Positions 34,406 through 47,532 of a stretch of DNA of 64,000 nucleotides are shown here, in pieces. The position numbers and the translations under genes were made by a program. The stretch spans positions 682,001 to 746,000 of the forward strand of contig JABSSW010000016.1 in NCBI GenBank assembly GCA_018902385.1, given 5' to 3'. The stretch comes from Physcia stellaris. Taxonomy: Eukaryota > Ascomycota > Lecanoromycetes > Caliciales > Physciaceae. Under the pieces are notes generated by a model, which was not told the DNA's origin, did not search any database, and saw nothing but the letters and a program-made list of their open reading frames with translations. How positions within the stretch are numbered: the stretch's first letter is position 1; each line of letters opens with the position of its first letter.

Positions 34406-34953
34406 GAGGACGGTGGAAAACGATCACTAGAATGGACAGCATACAGCTAAATGCTACGGTTGACAGCGAGGTTTTTCATTAAGACCAGCATCTAGCAGCA
34501 TTGCAGAAGGCTCTCTCAAAATATTCCTAGTCATAGACCCACGAGGACACCATCCGACCAGCAAACAGACATACGTATTGAAGACTGTGACTCCTGGAGT
34601 GATAAAACCAAAACCATCTTTTGGGGATGTTTAGGCCTAGAAACGGCGTGACTCCTCTACGCATGCTGATGCACAGAATGCTCTCTAAGGGACTGGGAGG
34701 ATAGACTTCCCCATCGCACGCTAAGCACCCTCTAGCCCTAGCCTTGACTTGCGTGTATACGCCGACCAGGTACGATTCGCTTGTTTAGGGTCTCCTACAG
34801 GGTCAAGAACCAGCTCTTCGACTCTCGCGCGGTGTCTGATCACGAACGTGGCAGTCAGCGATCCTTCCCTTTGCGAATGTATGCAGCTCTCTGCTGCATA
34901 GAGCCAAGAAAAACAGAAAGCTTACCAGTGCTTCAATTGGATATTGGTGGATA
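34406..34953. other. Convergent intergenic region, RPS26 / tyrosine phosphatase
   Basis: 548 bp between convergent genes holding 3' UTRs. Nothing else is recognised. Confidence 0.45.
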
Positions 34954-36629
34954 TCAATCGCTTTGTGTTTTGTCAAGAGGCTCGCCTTCCTCGTCACCAT
35001 TCTCTGGACCCGTCAGCTTAGCAAGGGCACTTTTAACACCCTCTGTCAGTTGATGGAGTCCTTTTGGCGCGCTATCGCCAGAAGCCTGCCTGATTTGCCA
35101 CTGTTTAAATTGTTCACGTACTACCTCATATAGGAAGTGGTATTGTGAATCGCTTTGGACCATAGTCATGCGTTGCTCTCTCAATTGGTTGACAAGGTCG
35201 TAGATGGGATCTTCATCATCTTTGGCCTCCGCCACGGCGCCAGCCTCTAATTGAGCAAGAAGGAATTCCAGGGCAATAAAGGTTCCAGATCGTCCTACAC
35301 CAGCGCTACAGTGTATAATCCTTGGGCTTTCCTTACACTCGCTCTTTGATGCGGACAGTTTCAGGAGCTCCAGAAGTGCGGCTCGGTCATCGCCCTCTGG
35401 AACGGCAAAATCCGGCCAGCCACTAAATAGTAAGTGCCACACAGTCTTCTTCTGCTCGCCAACAGTCATGTTTAGTTTTCGGACTGTGGATCTTGTGATT
35501 TCATTGTAGACCGTCTCAAGGAGCTGAACAGTGCCTTCAGACGAAGTCTCTTCATCGCTAACGGCTTCAATCTGGAAGTTCCCAGCATCCTCGGTTAATG
35601 GATAGTACTGGAAGCATTTCTCTCTTCCTGCTTCAGCGGTTTGAGTGAGCATGACGATGACCGCTACGTGTGACGTTTCATGCCAGACCATCTGCCAAAA
35701 GTGGCTTAAATTTGCCTGTTTTGGTCCCTACACGATTGCTCAGCTGTGCGTTCGTCATTGGAATATCTAGCAAGAGAGGCTTCCAAGCGAACTCAGTTCG
35801 CCGCTCATCATGGTGGTGACAATACTTCGACCATATCATTCTTCATGATTGCACAGCTTATGTGCAGGGCTTATTAATTTATGAGCGTTCCGTCCATATT
35901 GCCCGACCAAGCAGAATGCCGCCGTAACTGCCATGGTGGAAGAAATGCCGTGGAGTCATCAAGAAATAAAAGAACGGAGACCTACTTGAGTGACTATGTA
36001 CTTTGTCTCCCCATTCGCAGCAGGATCTAACGCAGTCAGTCGTTGTCATTTAGGCTAAGTTCGAGCTACAAAGCATGAAACACCGTGGGTACCGAAAAGA
36101 GCTTGCCTACACTTCAGGGCGATGGGGGAAGCATTTATGTAATCTGACTTGCCCTCTGCTACTCTCAGGCGTATCCTGGACTTCTCCCATGGCTGAACGT
36201 TGAGGTATCGGTTGCGAAGCCTCACCTGAGGGGTAGTATCCTGTGCCCACGGTGATGCCGGATCCGCACGACCGGCGGCGAGGCGTAGCTGTTGCTGCCA
36301 TTCGAGATCATGGAATTTCTTGTAAATATCTGCACCGTCTTTCATTAGTTCCTTCATTAGTCACTAGTAGGTAGGTGCATGATGCAGGATCGTGCACTGC
36401 ATGAGCAACCATCCGGGAACGGCATACCGGTTTTTGATTGACGCAAAAAGGCGGGTAGACCCACGTCTTCATCGGGCTCTTCGGTTTTGGCTGCTTTGGA
36501 GATTGGAGTCGGCGTAGGGGAAACGTTCTGGGAGCGGCGGCTATCTTGCGATCGTGCACGCTTCACCGCCAGCGAGCTAGAGATCTTACCCAAAGGGTTC
36601 GCCGCCATGCTCTTAGATGGCTCGCCCAT
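34954..36629 (-). CDS. Protein tyrosine phosphatase, non-receptor type
   Basis: Classical Cys-based tyrosine phosphatase of 414 aa; fungal relatives act on MAP kinases, but the target here is unknown. Exons 36629-36428, 36338-36111, 36026-35986 and 35727-34954. The Ser/Pro-rich N-terminal 60 residues are probably regulatory. The domain runs from RNRYLNVQPWEKSRIRL (the pTyr-recognition loop region) to the end. Signature elements present are KSDYINASPI, GPKQANLSHFWQMVWHETS, the WPD loop (GWPDFAVPEG), the active site HCSAGVGRSGTF with the catalytic Cys and Arg, and a Q-loop region (MVQSDSQYHFLY). The acceptor of intron 1 and the phase-1 donor of exon 2 are read by frame rather than strong consensus. 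A second ATG in frame at 36608 is a possible alternative start. Confidence 0.93.
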
Positions 36630-38376
36630 GTGAACAAGCTTGTAGCTACAACCAAGATAGACCAGGTCGCCTCTCGCCAAAATTCAGAAGTCTGCTATGT
36701 TAAGTTGGGGAAGCACAAGGCAAGAGCGAGAAATCGTCATTGCTCGAAATCATTAGAGTCACAGAGGCCAAGCAAAGCAGAACAGCGAGTATCATGAGTG
36801 AATCTGAGATGTGTCATGGCCTGTTGGCCAAATGTCACCAGAAACGGCACGGGTAGTAAGGCAGAGGATGGCAAGCCAAGCAAGGGAAAAGGCCGTTCAA
36901 GGAGGAGCGTCGTGTCTGCAGAGCAACAGTGTAGAAGGAAAGAAGGGGCTGCTGTATTTAAAATAGGTACTTATCTACCTTAGGTGCGGAGATGCGTAGT
37001 TTGACCGAAGTGACGATGGTGCCTGCAAATAGATTTTGATTCCCGTTCGCCACAGCCCACAAGGCAAACATTTCCCGAGCTTGCCTGCAGCACTTGTTGC
37101 TCACATTATTCTATCATATGCTAACTACTCTCCAGTCTTCGTGGTTGATAACGGTCCATCTTTCACAGCCCACTGCTGTCTACGATTGAGACTCTACTAC
37201 TATTTTCTTCCGCCTGCTGCCCGCCTGCCGGGGTTGAGTGTTCAGAACTACTGCTGTATTCGATGCGAACAACGCCGCGATGAGCCCTGTGTGGCTTCGC
37301 CTTTTCGAAGTACGAGCGCCCTCAGTCTTTGTCTCAGTCGAGCTAATTAGTCTAGGGATGGCTGACAGCACGGGTGCGTGACGAGACCATGTGTACCTTG
37401 AGCCCATTTGACATGACCTCTCTGGGCAGCTGCTAGCTAGCCCGACCTTTCAGCGCTCTGTAGAAACATTACACAAACGCATACGCAAAATGCGACACGG
37501 ACCAGATCTGGAGGACATGGGAGGTACCAACATTGAGAGTTAGCATTTCGGCTGTCCCTAACGGCGTACCTGATCTAACGGGAATGTAGAACCTGATGGT
37601 GGCAAGAAATTTCTGTAGGTCTTTTGGAAGCAAATTCCTCCTTTTCCAGACCTTCGACAGAGTGACAGAATATGTTCGCGGTGGTGGTGGTGGCTACTCA
37701 AGAGACAGGTCTTGTAACGCAACAAGCACCATAAAAGAGAAATGCTGAATTCAAATTCTCGGCAGGGACCATTACTTGGAGGAGCTTAAAGACCAATTTC
37801 GGCGCGGGCAAGGCCGACAGAAATGAATGATTTACGCCGTCAGAACGAGTGTGTTCATACACCTCCAAGCGAATCCTTAAGGGCATTCACTGGGGTTGAC
37901 ATTGCATGTTACAAAGCCTAGGCCAAGTCTCCTCGAGACAAATACCATTCCATGGGGAGCTCGGTCGATATTATGTGCGATGGGTTGCGATCGGGAGAGT
38001 TTTATGGGTTTTCAGCGGTCTTGCTACATTCGACTTCCACCAGCATACTCGAACACCATAGCCAGAAACACTCAAACCACGCCGCGCGAATGGACGTGAG
38101 TGCCGATATGTGGTGGATGAAGAGTTATACTCTTGTATGCACGTCATCAGTGTACCTTAGGAAAACTTGGGTTTCACCTAAAAGCTTCTGAGGCAGACTT
38201 CTGAGGCAGACTTCCTCGGATGAGTTCCGCCTTGATCCCACGTCATCGCGTTGAAGTCCCTTTTTCGGCTCTTATGCGCCTTTGATGTAATTATGACCCG
38301 ACTCCTTTCATCTTTCCTTTCCTTAACCGCTCAAGAAGTAGTAGCAGATCTCCTACACAGGAAACCTACCTGCGCA
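36630..38376. other. Long divergent intergenic region, phosphatase / PRISE reductase
   Basis: About 1.75 kb between divergent start codons. It holds a GGT microsatellite near 37680, a 13-bp perfect tandem repeat at 38185-38214 and TACCTTAGG motifs near 36975. A very small spliced reading frame (ATG 37489, intron ending near 37588) is possible but too short to support. No other gene or RNA is recognised. Confidence 0.45.
38185..38214. repeat. 13-bp perfect tandem repeat
   Basis: CTTCTGAGGCAGA occurs twice head to tail, followed by the first four bases of a third copy. It lies about 160 bp upstream of the PRISE-type reductase start codon. Confidence 0.85.
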
Positions 38377-40141
38377 ATGCCTTCAGCAATTGTTACTGGT
38401 GCTACAGGTCTGCTCGATTCTTTCATTCTCCGAAGCTCTTCAATCTTTTGGATGCATGTTCATATTGATGTGCAGGCATACTTGGGCGAGAGATTGTCCG
38501 TGCTTTGGGCAACGACCCAAACGGATGGCACACCGTTCATGCCCTTTCGCGGAGCAAGAAGGAAAAGTATCCGTCGAACGTGAAGCATAGCTTCGTCGAC
38601 CTGACAGGCTCTGTGAGTAAGCCGGAGAGCCTTCTCTCTCTTCCGTTTCGCACACCATGTTTCAGCTCACAAAGCATCTTTAAAAGGCTATGCTAACTCG
38701 GGGATACTCAGGTGAGTAAACTTCAGCGGTGCTCGTTTCCTTTTCTGTACGATAGTACTCTGTAGCACTTGTTTCCAGAGCAATTTGAGATCTCATTATC
38801 GCTCACCCGGTACATAAACGATTGCCGAGATAGATTGAGTTCCTTGCTAATTCAAGGTACCCTTGTTTGCAATGACCGGTTTGTAGGTTTTAGGATAGGA
38901 GCATTGGATTCGTTGTCTTTCCAAAATTCCCCAGCTATCTCTTCACTCTAAAATCCGCATCTAATTTGTTCTCGGCGAGTATACCTCGAGACCTGTTGTG
39001 GCTCACCAGTCATCTGTGAAGTGAAATGCTAACAACGAAATCTACTCAGGCGAAGAAGATGGCAGAGCAGTTGAATGGAATTGAGGCAGAATATGTATTC
39101 TTCGCAGCTTATCTTCAAAAGGACACTGACCAGGAGAGCTGGGATGTGAACGGTCCGCCCGCAAGATATAGCCTTATTGACGAAAGAGCTGACAGCTGTG
39201 CAGGTGCAATGCTTAGGAATTTCCTTGACGCTCTTGACATCACCGGCGCCTCTCGGAAGTTGAAACGAGTCGTCCTCACCACCGGTGCCAAGCAATATGG
39301 CGTTCATCTAGGTGCACCCAAAAACCCAATGGAAGAGTCCGACCCCTGGATAGAAGGTCCAGAGCGACCGCCCAACTTCTACTACTACCAGCAACGCATT
39401 CTAGCTGAGAAAGCCAAGGCGTCAAAGTACGATTGGGTCGTGACCTATCCTAACGACGTGATCGGTGTCGCGAAAGGGAACTTCATGAATCTCGTTACCT
39501 CTCTCGGGATATACGCCTCAGTCTCCAAAGAACTAGACGGTACCCTCGTGTTCCCCGGTAGCGAGCTTTTTTACCAGTATTTCGATTGCTTCACCTATTC
39601 GCGCTTGCACGCCTCATTTAATCTCTGGGCGGCCCTTGAACAAAAGGCTAGCAATCAGGCGTTCAACGTCGTGAATGGGGATACCGAATCATGGCAAAAT
39701 CTTTGGCCAAAGGTTGCAAGGAAATTTGACTGCAAGATCCCGGCCGATCAATTCTCTACCGAAGTGGACAAGGACAAGGGCAGCGAGGTGCCCCTGGCAT
39801 CAAAGCCCCCTATTGCCGAAATGGCCGCGGAACGAGGACTCGAAGGTAGAGTGGGCCAAGGCAAGGTGGTTCAAAGAATCGATCTTGTCAAGTGGAGCCA
39901 GCGCCAAGATGTCAAGGACACATGGGCCAAGCTTGCGGAAAGGCACAATTTGGAGAAAGATAGCCTAGAGAAGGCGACATGGGGCTTCTTGGGCTTTGTT
40001 TTGGGGAGGGAATATAATTTGGTCATCAGCATGAGTAAGGCGCGCAGGCTGGGGTGGACAGGGTATTACGATACGTGGGATAGCTTGGAGGAATGCTTTG
40101 ACGAGTTGGGGGATGAGAAGGTCATCCCAAAAACGAGGTAG
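38377..40141 (+). CDS. PRISE-type short-chain reductase (progesterone 5-beta-reductase/iridoid synthase-like SDR)
   Basis: NAD(P)H-dependent atypical SDR of the PRISE group, related to fungal SirQ-like enzymes; it probably reduces an enone or aldehyde substrate. Spliced model: 38377-38407, 38476-38612, 39050-39152 and 39204-40141, 402 aa. The Rossmann motif is VTGATGILGREIV, joined across the first intron. PRISE hallmarks are LTTGAKQYGVHLG (family TGxKxY lysine) and PNFYYYQQRIL (family NFYY tyrosine). The 51-nt segment 39153-39203 stays open if unspliced, but removing it joins WDVNG to AMLRNFLDAL as in relatives, and it has a GCTGAC branch site and CAG acceptor. The intron segment 38613-39049 is two introns abutting each other. 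The pathway is not evident from the neighbours. Confidence 0.87.
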
Positions 40142-40690
40142 AAGATGCTCGGCCTCAGTAGACGTTCGGGCAAGCTCAACCGCCAAAAAGTTGGTACGTG
40201 TTCTTCCAGAGTCAGATTCAGCGAACTGGTCGTGGCACCACACTCTATCCGCCACTGGAGCTAGCTGGTCAGCCTCATGCTATGAAGCTTTTGTAGGGTG
40301 AATGGTCCAGGCACTATTTCGGATTAACAAAGTTCGGTTTCGAGGTTCTGCAGTGGGTTGACTTGTACGGATTTTGACAATTTGCTCCTGGGATTCTCGA
40401 AGTTTCTTTTCAGTCAAACTATTAATATGAATCAATAGTATTGGTATGATGCTACGGAAAACATCCAGAGCATATCATACCCTTAAGTAGGCGTTTCCGA
40501 AACCACGAAATCCAAATGACCGCAAGCTACGCGACGATTCAATAGTCGCTAGCTTATGTTCTACACCTGCGGACAGCTCCGTATGTATGTAATGCGTTCA
40601 GTGCCAAATCCAAAAAGAGCCCCACTCCTAGCTCCAACCCCAACGCCTTTTGCTTCAACGACGTTTCCATAATACAGATGAGCTGCTGCT
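40142..40690. other. Convergent intergenic region, PRISE reductase / POL2
   Basis: 549 bp of 3' flanking sequence between convergent genes. No further feature is recognised. Confidence 0.45.
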
Positions 40691-43600
40691 CTATACACTA
40701 GCTAAAACCTCCTCAACGACGACTCCTAACATCTTCAACCCGTAACCCCCGGCAACCCCCTCCAGCACCCGTAAGTCTTTCAGAACCTCATCCCGATCCA
40801 CAGTCGCCGCCCACGCGCCTCCACATCCACAATGCTCCATAAAGTCGTTGACTCTCAATTTCCCACATCTGGCACACTTCAGGTCCTGCGTCTGCCATTC
40901 CGCGATCAGCTTGTGCACCCGCGCTATCAAGCTCTCTTCTATCGCTAGTCTGTTGTACTCATGCCGGCACGTCGGGCACGTCCACGCGCGTTGCGATGAG
41001 TCGCGGGCAGCATTGGCCTGGTGGGGGTACAGCGGCAGCGGTAGAATATCCTCGTCCCGACAAAGATCCAAATCCCGTGCCATGGTGCAAGATTCACAGA
41101 TCAATTGTTCCAGTCTCAAGCTGGAGCTTGGGTTCTGGAATCGGGCATGTGGCGAAAATTCTTTGATCTCGAAGAAAGCTAGAAGCTCCTTCCGCAGGAG
41201 ACGAGCTTCCAATTGGATCGTGCGGTCGAGACACAGTATATGCATGATCGATTTGATGAGTTGGAGAACCGGATGCGTATTGCCGAAGTTGAGGTGGGAG
41301 CCTGGAAGCATAGGAAAGTCATGGTCAGCGGCAAGCGAAGGATGGGAGACCTCGGAGCGGTGACGTGAGAGCAAAGAAAGAATTTGGCGTTTAAGAGGTT
41401 TCGAAATCTGCTTTGTGAGGATCTCCTCAGTCGAGGAACTTTCAGCTTCGTTATCTTGAGAAGCAAGTCTGCGAACGGGGAGCTGGGTTGGACGGGGAGT
41501 CGAGTCCAAGATCGGAATGTCGCTGTTAGCTGATAGCTGGTGACGACGCTTGAGCTGATACATGATGTCAATGAATTCGACAACCCAGTCATGAAAGACT
41601 GTCTGATATTGGGTTGGAAGAAAAGTATTAAGCTGCCAGTGCATAACCGTGTCAAGAGTTTGAATTTCGGCTTCAACGACCTCTGGACAGGCTTTGCCAC
41701 CGTAATTATATTCATCGTACCAGATCAGATAGTCCCAGTACTCTTTGATGTCGAGGTCAAGGAAATGGAACAACGGTTTGGCTTTGATGGACTTGAGAAT
41801 GTACTGGCTGTAAGCGTACGCGTTACCTACCTCAGCTTTGGTGGTTTGAAGAAGAAGACGGTTGGCATTAGCAAAGACAATGTGTGAGCCGACTCGTTTG
41901 AAGTCGGTCATAAGTTGCTGGAAAGCTTTCCGAGACATCATTTGCACGTAGTAGTGTAGATTTCTGTCGTAAAGAAAAGAATCGGGATTCTCTACCCATC
42001 TGACAAGATGTTGCACCATTATGTCCGCCATATTACTGCCTCTACAGGCTTCGGTCCACCATGCTTTGACCATCTCACGAAGAACAGTAACGCCTGCTGA
42101 CGCGAAAGCGCTCTCAGAGTACAAAGCGCCTGCCCCACTGTCTGGCTCCTCTCCAGTGGGCGCAGCAGGGTTGAAGGCCACAGAGTCGCTGCCCTCAAGT
42201 TCATTGATCAGTGAAGAAGTCAGAATAGTATTGATTGCCAAGTTTCGAACATCGAGCTCAATGCAAACCGAAGAGTATGTACCGGCATTGTTCACCGCCG
42301 GCATTTCAACCTTTTCCATGAGTCCAATAACATTATCTTTCTGGTATCCTGCATGGTCTGGCAGAGGTCCACCACACCACCAGAGGACAACGTTGCTTCT
42401 TTGTAACCGTCGTGCGTATGCAATGTCTATCAAGTAGCGTGGGTCATCCCTTTCTAGGTTGCACAACGGTATGTCCCCATAACTCGCTAACTCGATGAGA
42501 TGGTCAATCCAAGAGCTTAGCGCAAGGTAATGCGAGATTAGACGCTTGAAGACGAAGTTCTGCCACCCAAGCGGAGGCAGATTGCTATCACTTGTCTCAA
42601 ATTTTAGGGGGAGCACGGGAAAATCCTTCAACACCGGAACATCCTGCAGTAGATTACGCCTCTGGGGAGATTGTATAACGAGGACCGTAGGTCTGTTCTC
42701 GTCGCTGCGCATCTTCCTGATCGTGTCACCAAGCTCGAGGTATGCTTTCCTTTTCGTGGTGATTTGGCTAGTATGGAAGCGGATCTTTTCTTGGTATGCG
42801 AAGGAACTTTGACGTGGATCTGTTCCATCCTCTGCAAGCTTTCTCGCGGCTAATTCCACGTATATTCTTTCAGCATTGGGAAGCCCCTGTGATTCCTTCG
42901 TTCTATCAAGTATAATGATATATGCTTCGTCCTGGAAGGTTGAGAACAGCGCGAATACTTGTCTTTCACCTACGACTAGGTGATAAATGTATATATAACA
43001 GATCCCGCGATCGGAGAGGTATGGCTGTCGGGCTATTGTTCGCTCTAGAGCTGACAGATCAAACCCTTGATCAAGCCCCTTCCCAAGCACACCTTTTTGA
43101 GTCTCGTCAAATGTGCATAGATTGCCAAGTTGTAGAACAGCTCGCACAGTCAAAGGTACCTGCTTTTCGTACACCCCTTCAACGCTAGGATGACCAAAGA
43201 GGGAAGCTAGCTTAGTCGCCTCTTGTACGTAAGTCATTTCTGACATTATAAGCTTGAATAGGTGTACTGATGGATGCCCGTTGGGTAGGATATGCGTGAC
43301 CTTCTCCACCGCGCAGCCTTCGATGTCGACGTCAGGAAGCTCTTGGCTTTTGAGATTGAGGAAGAGCTGCCGAGGGACCTTGACAGTGAGAGGATGCACC
43401 TTGCTATTTATTAAGACAAATGCGCGGATTTCGCCGGGAGTTTCTGTCTCACGAAGTTGCAAAATCTGCCATGTATTGGTGAAAAGCATCTCTGCTTGGT
43501 TGCGGAAGAAACCTCCTAGACTTTCCGACGCAACATTGCTTCGATCGCCGAAAAGCTGTCTCCTACGTAGACGAGCCTGCTTTTGGATCTTCCATTTTTT

Positions 43601-46600
43601 CTTCTGATAGCGGAGGAACCCTTCATAGTCGTCGGTGATTAACGGCATGGTTGTTGGGAGAGTAGCATAGGGATCATTATTCACAGGCGTTGGAGGTTCT
43701 GGCGCTTTTCGCTTGTGCAAAGAAGAGCTCAGCGGGCTTGACTTTGTTTTACTTAGGGTCTGAGAGGATTCTAAGTCTTCAAGATCTGTTGGTAATCGAT
43801 GATCTAAAATATTGGTAGGTACTTCAGAAAGCGGCGTCTTGTCAAAGAGGTCGGTCATCTTCTTTTGTTTAAACCTGTCATCTTTGACGTTTATCCGGCG
43901 CTGGAGCCAATCTGGATGGCCAACTCTGGGAACAGGATTTCGAACTTTCTGTAGCGCTGCAGGTATGGTAATCAGCTTTTGGATCACCGAGTTGAGTCGC
44001 TCAAGATAATAATCCCAGTCAATGAGGCTTCTCGGATTCATGTCGATGGGTTCCTCACGGAGCCATTTCCTGAGGAAAAACGTTTGACCTGATCTTCTGC
44101 TGAAAATATGGCTACCGGGATCGCTCGCTCAGTGACTGGGGCATTTTTAGGCTTGGAGGCGATGATATATTTGCAATTTAAGCCCTTGTCCTTGACCATC
44201 TGGGCACCAAGAAATTCAGCTAACCGTTTGGCTGTGGTGATGGACGTTGACTTCTGCGCACCATATTCCTCCAAAGCTTTCGACATACTTCGGTTCTCAC
44301 AGATGAGCTCAATCAACTCTTCGTCTGCGAGGGTAGAGCCGTGCTGGTGTAAAACATCAAGCCATCGATTTGCGACTTTGGCTACAGAAGCATATGTCTC
44401 CGCTAGCGAGTCGCCTTCGAGAAAGAATTTGAATATCTGTGTTTGAAATATCTTGATGAGCTTGAGTTCCCCTCGTCTCTTAAGCTCAAAGCCTTTAAGT
44501 TCTGCGAGACTCCCATCATGATTGAATACGGCATATCTCTTCTTGAGGTTTCTATCCTCTTCTTTTGACGTTGGAAGTATCATAGCTTTGTACGGTCCGT
44601 CTACTTCGAAGAAAATCGAGTTGTCACTGTGGGTCTCATAGCGAAAACTACGAGGATCGACAAGGTCCTGATATTGATGATTTGTGAACCGTCCATGTAC
44701 AAGATGGTTAAGCATGACGCATGGATAGGAGATAGCTACTTTCTTTCCGTTGCGCAGGTTGAATGCAACATTTTCTGGGAAGGTAGCTGGAAGCATACAC
44801 CAAATACCATCCGTGTCGAGTTCCAGGGGGCGTCCAATACGTTCAACGAGTTCGCGTGCCATCTGGATGATGTGGGCTCCAGTCAAACAGGTGACCCCAG
44901 CCATCTCCATGGAATACCACCGCGAGCCTTTACGCATAACATAGCCGTAGAAGCTGTTCAAGATTACTTTATGGGCCAACTGCAGCGAGTCGAATAACAC
45001 AATCATCTTTTTCGCTTCTTCAATCTCGGCCGCTGTAGCACCAGAAGTCTTTAAAGCTTCCGTTTTGTTCTTCCACACCTTTTGTTTTCCTTTAAAATCG
45101 TACCGCCGGTCCCTGAAGTTCTTGACTGTGTCCACATAAAAAGGATTTTCTCGTTGGCATATGATGGCTTCCCGCTCGACAGTCTTGGTTTCATGTATCT
45201 TGTGATAAATTTTCTTGCTATAGTCTTGAAGACGCTTTTTGACCATGCTGGCTTGCTCATCTACGCCTAGTTCCTGAAACGTCCGCGCAGGACTCTTTGG
45301 ATAGCGGCCGGGAAAACGCTCGTTCTCGAGCGCGTGCCGGACCATGTTATACTCGTTTTTCTGAGCTGGTAAAAACTCCCCTCTCCACGACCATGGCATC
45401 CTTCGATCGCATGTCTTCCCGGGACGATTGAAGTCGCAAGCGGCACAGTCGGACTCCTGAATCATAGAGTCAGGCTGTAGCCGGTTAGTAGTCATGATAT
45501 TGGGATACATAGAGGCAACATCCAGATGATAGATCGAGGGATTCTCAGCGCGATTTGGCGTTCGTTTGAGATTCTCCAATTTAGCAATTATATCTGACTT
45601 GACTTCATCGTAATTTACGACATCGTCTAACGACTTCTTCTCTTCTACCTCGATACTGAAGCGTAGAGCAGCGTCTAGGTCTCTGATGAGTTCGTCGACA
45701 GCTGTAGGATCTAGTGCAAAGTTGACAGGAATATCACTTCGGAAAACGCCAGCCTCGATGCTCTCAACGTGTCCTCCCACATAAGTTTCTGACTCGAGCA
45801 GGTGGCCTTCCCAAAAAGTCTCCTTGGGCTCCTTGTGCTTGTTCGGAAGCACTATACCTTTTTGATATGCTTGTACCATGAGCAGCATTTCGCAGAGCGT
45901 GCCGGTTCCTTTGCGAAGAACATCGTCCGGATTTAGAGGTATGATATTGCACAGTGAGAAAATGAAAGGGTGAACGTACTTCATGTACAGGTAGTATGTG
46001 GCAACGGCATCTGAAACAGAGTACTCAGCAAGAGTCTGTGGTCGCTCACTGGCATAACGGGTCATTAGCTCCGGATCCAGCTCATCGGGATCGTAACCCA
46101 GCTTAGCAACGGTGACGGCTTTCAGACCCCGGCTACCTTGCGGTAGATAACTGTCTCTACTGACCCAACTGAAGCAATCCATATGCACGCCATAATCACT
46201 TTGGTAGATATCCTCGCTATTCTTTCGGAATCCAATTTCTTGATACATGTCGATTCCTAGAACACTCGCCCTTGCCTCGACAAAAGGCCAGTCGAAAAAA
46301 TCACCATTGTAGGTTGCAATCACAGTTGGTCGGGCTTCTTTTATGTGAAGAAAGAAACGCTCGATAAGTGCTCTTTCGTCGGGCTCATTGAACACTAGAA
46401 ATGGCCCATCGTATTCCGGTTTAGGAGTATATTCAAAGTCGGCGATATCGTCTGAGACAATCTCTCGGTTTGTGATCAAGAAGCCTTGGCCGTCAATCAT
46501 GTAAGAGATCATCATTATCTGATCCACCACGGCGTCTGGAAACTTCAAGGGAAGTTTAGTTGTCTCAATATCATAGGCAAGGACCACTGGATCGGCTCTC

Positions 46601-47532
46601 TGTATGCGCTCTTCAAGACACACAAGGTTGGTAATGCCATGCTTAACCTCCACGGTGTACCACTTCCCGATTCTTATGTCTGCTTAGCTATCAGCCTTGC
46701 CAAAACGTCATTCTCCAACAGCTGGACTCCAGACCTTTGTCAATTGCGACCCGTACGTGATAGGGAACATCGTACTCTCGGATATCGACTATGAAGTCGC
46801 TAGCGTCTGCTACGGCGTTGAATCCGCCTTTGCCGGGTTGTACTTCGTCGTAGAGATCAAAGCCGGCGTTGGCACTTTCACAATTAGCATGAAGAGAGTC
46901 CACATCAAGAGGCTGGCACACCTTGCAACTTCCGCATAAGCATCCATAACATTCGTATTTTTCTTATTGTTTTCCGCAATCGGCATAACTACCTTCCGTA
47001 CCGCTAAGAGGTCGTTGACATTCTCAAATGACAGCTGTAGGAAGATCCTCCGATAGCCCAGCAAGTGATTGGGCATTTGGAGATCCTCCTTCTGAATGCG
47101 CTTCACACACTTTACCAGACCCTCAAACTTCCTTCTACACCACTCCTCCACCTCGGCTTCTTTTCCCTTCCGAGCTGCAATCAAGAAGTACGGATCGTAT
47201 CCAACAGTAGCTTTGAAAGTGCCACCATCCTCTTGCAGAAAATAATAATCGACGCCAGCCCGACCACCGGGTATTTTCTCATCCTCAATCGTAGTGCTGT
47301 GCATATTGCAGAGCCAGCCAGTTCTCTTGCGTCCTGACTCATACCGTTCGAAACCCATAGACTCATCGATGGTATCAGCCAGTCGGGCAGCTTGAACCTT
47401 TTCATCCTGAGAAGTTGTCTCGCTCGCACGGAGCGACGCGGCTTCGATTGTTTTAGGGAGTCGTGGATTGAACGAAGACTTCGATGAGCGGAAGTTTCGC
47501 CCATAGCTACGGTCTGGCTTTCGTGCAGGCAT
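40691..47532 (-). CDS. POL2: DNA polymerase epsilon catalytic subunit, apparent 1-nt frameshift
   Basis: Leading-strand replicative polymerase, about 2246 aa. Exons 47532-46922, 46874-46735 and 46679-40691. The exonuclease domain carries Exo I (YDIETTKLP), Exo II ([12 protein letters not shown]) and Exo III ([11 protein letters not shown]). The polymerase domain carries motif A (DVASMYPNI), motif B region ([20 protein letters not shown]) and motif C ([13 protein letters not shown]). The C-terminal half is the inactive second polymerase module and ends in Cys clusters ([23 protein letters not shown]) that bind zinc or an iron-sulfur cluster. The frame breaks after QVKR at the A5 run 44076-44080. 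One more base restores the conserved link [20 protein letters not shown] between the halves. Because the gene is essential and everything else is intact, sequence error is the likeliest cause. Confidence 0.95.

Noticed and set aside
37489-37612. Tiny spliced reading frame (ATG at 37489, intron to about 37588, stop soon after)
   Set aside because: It would encode only about 20 residues. Splice-like motifs this close together are common by chance, and no family is recognised.
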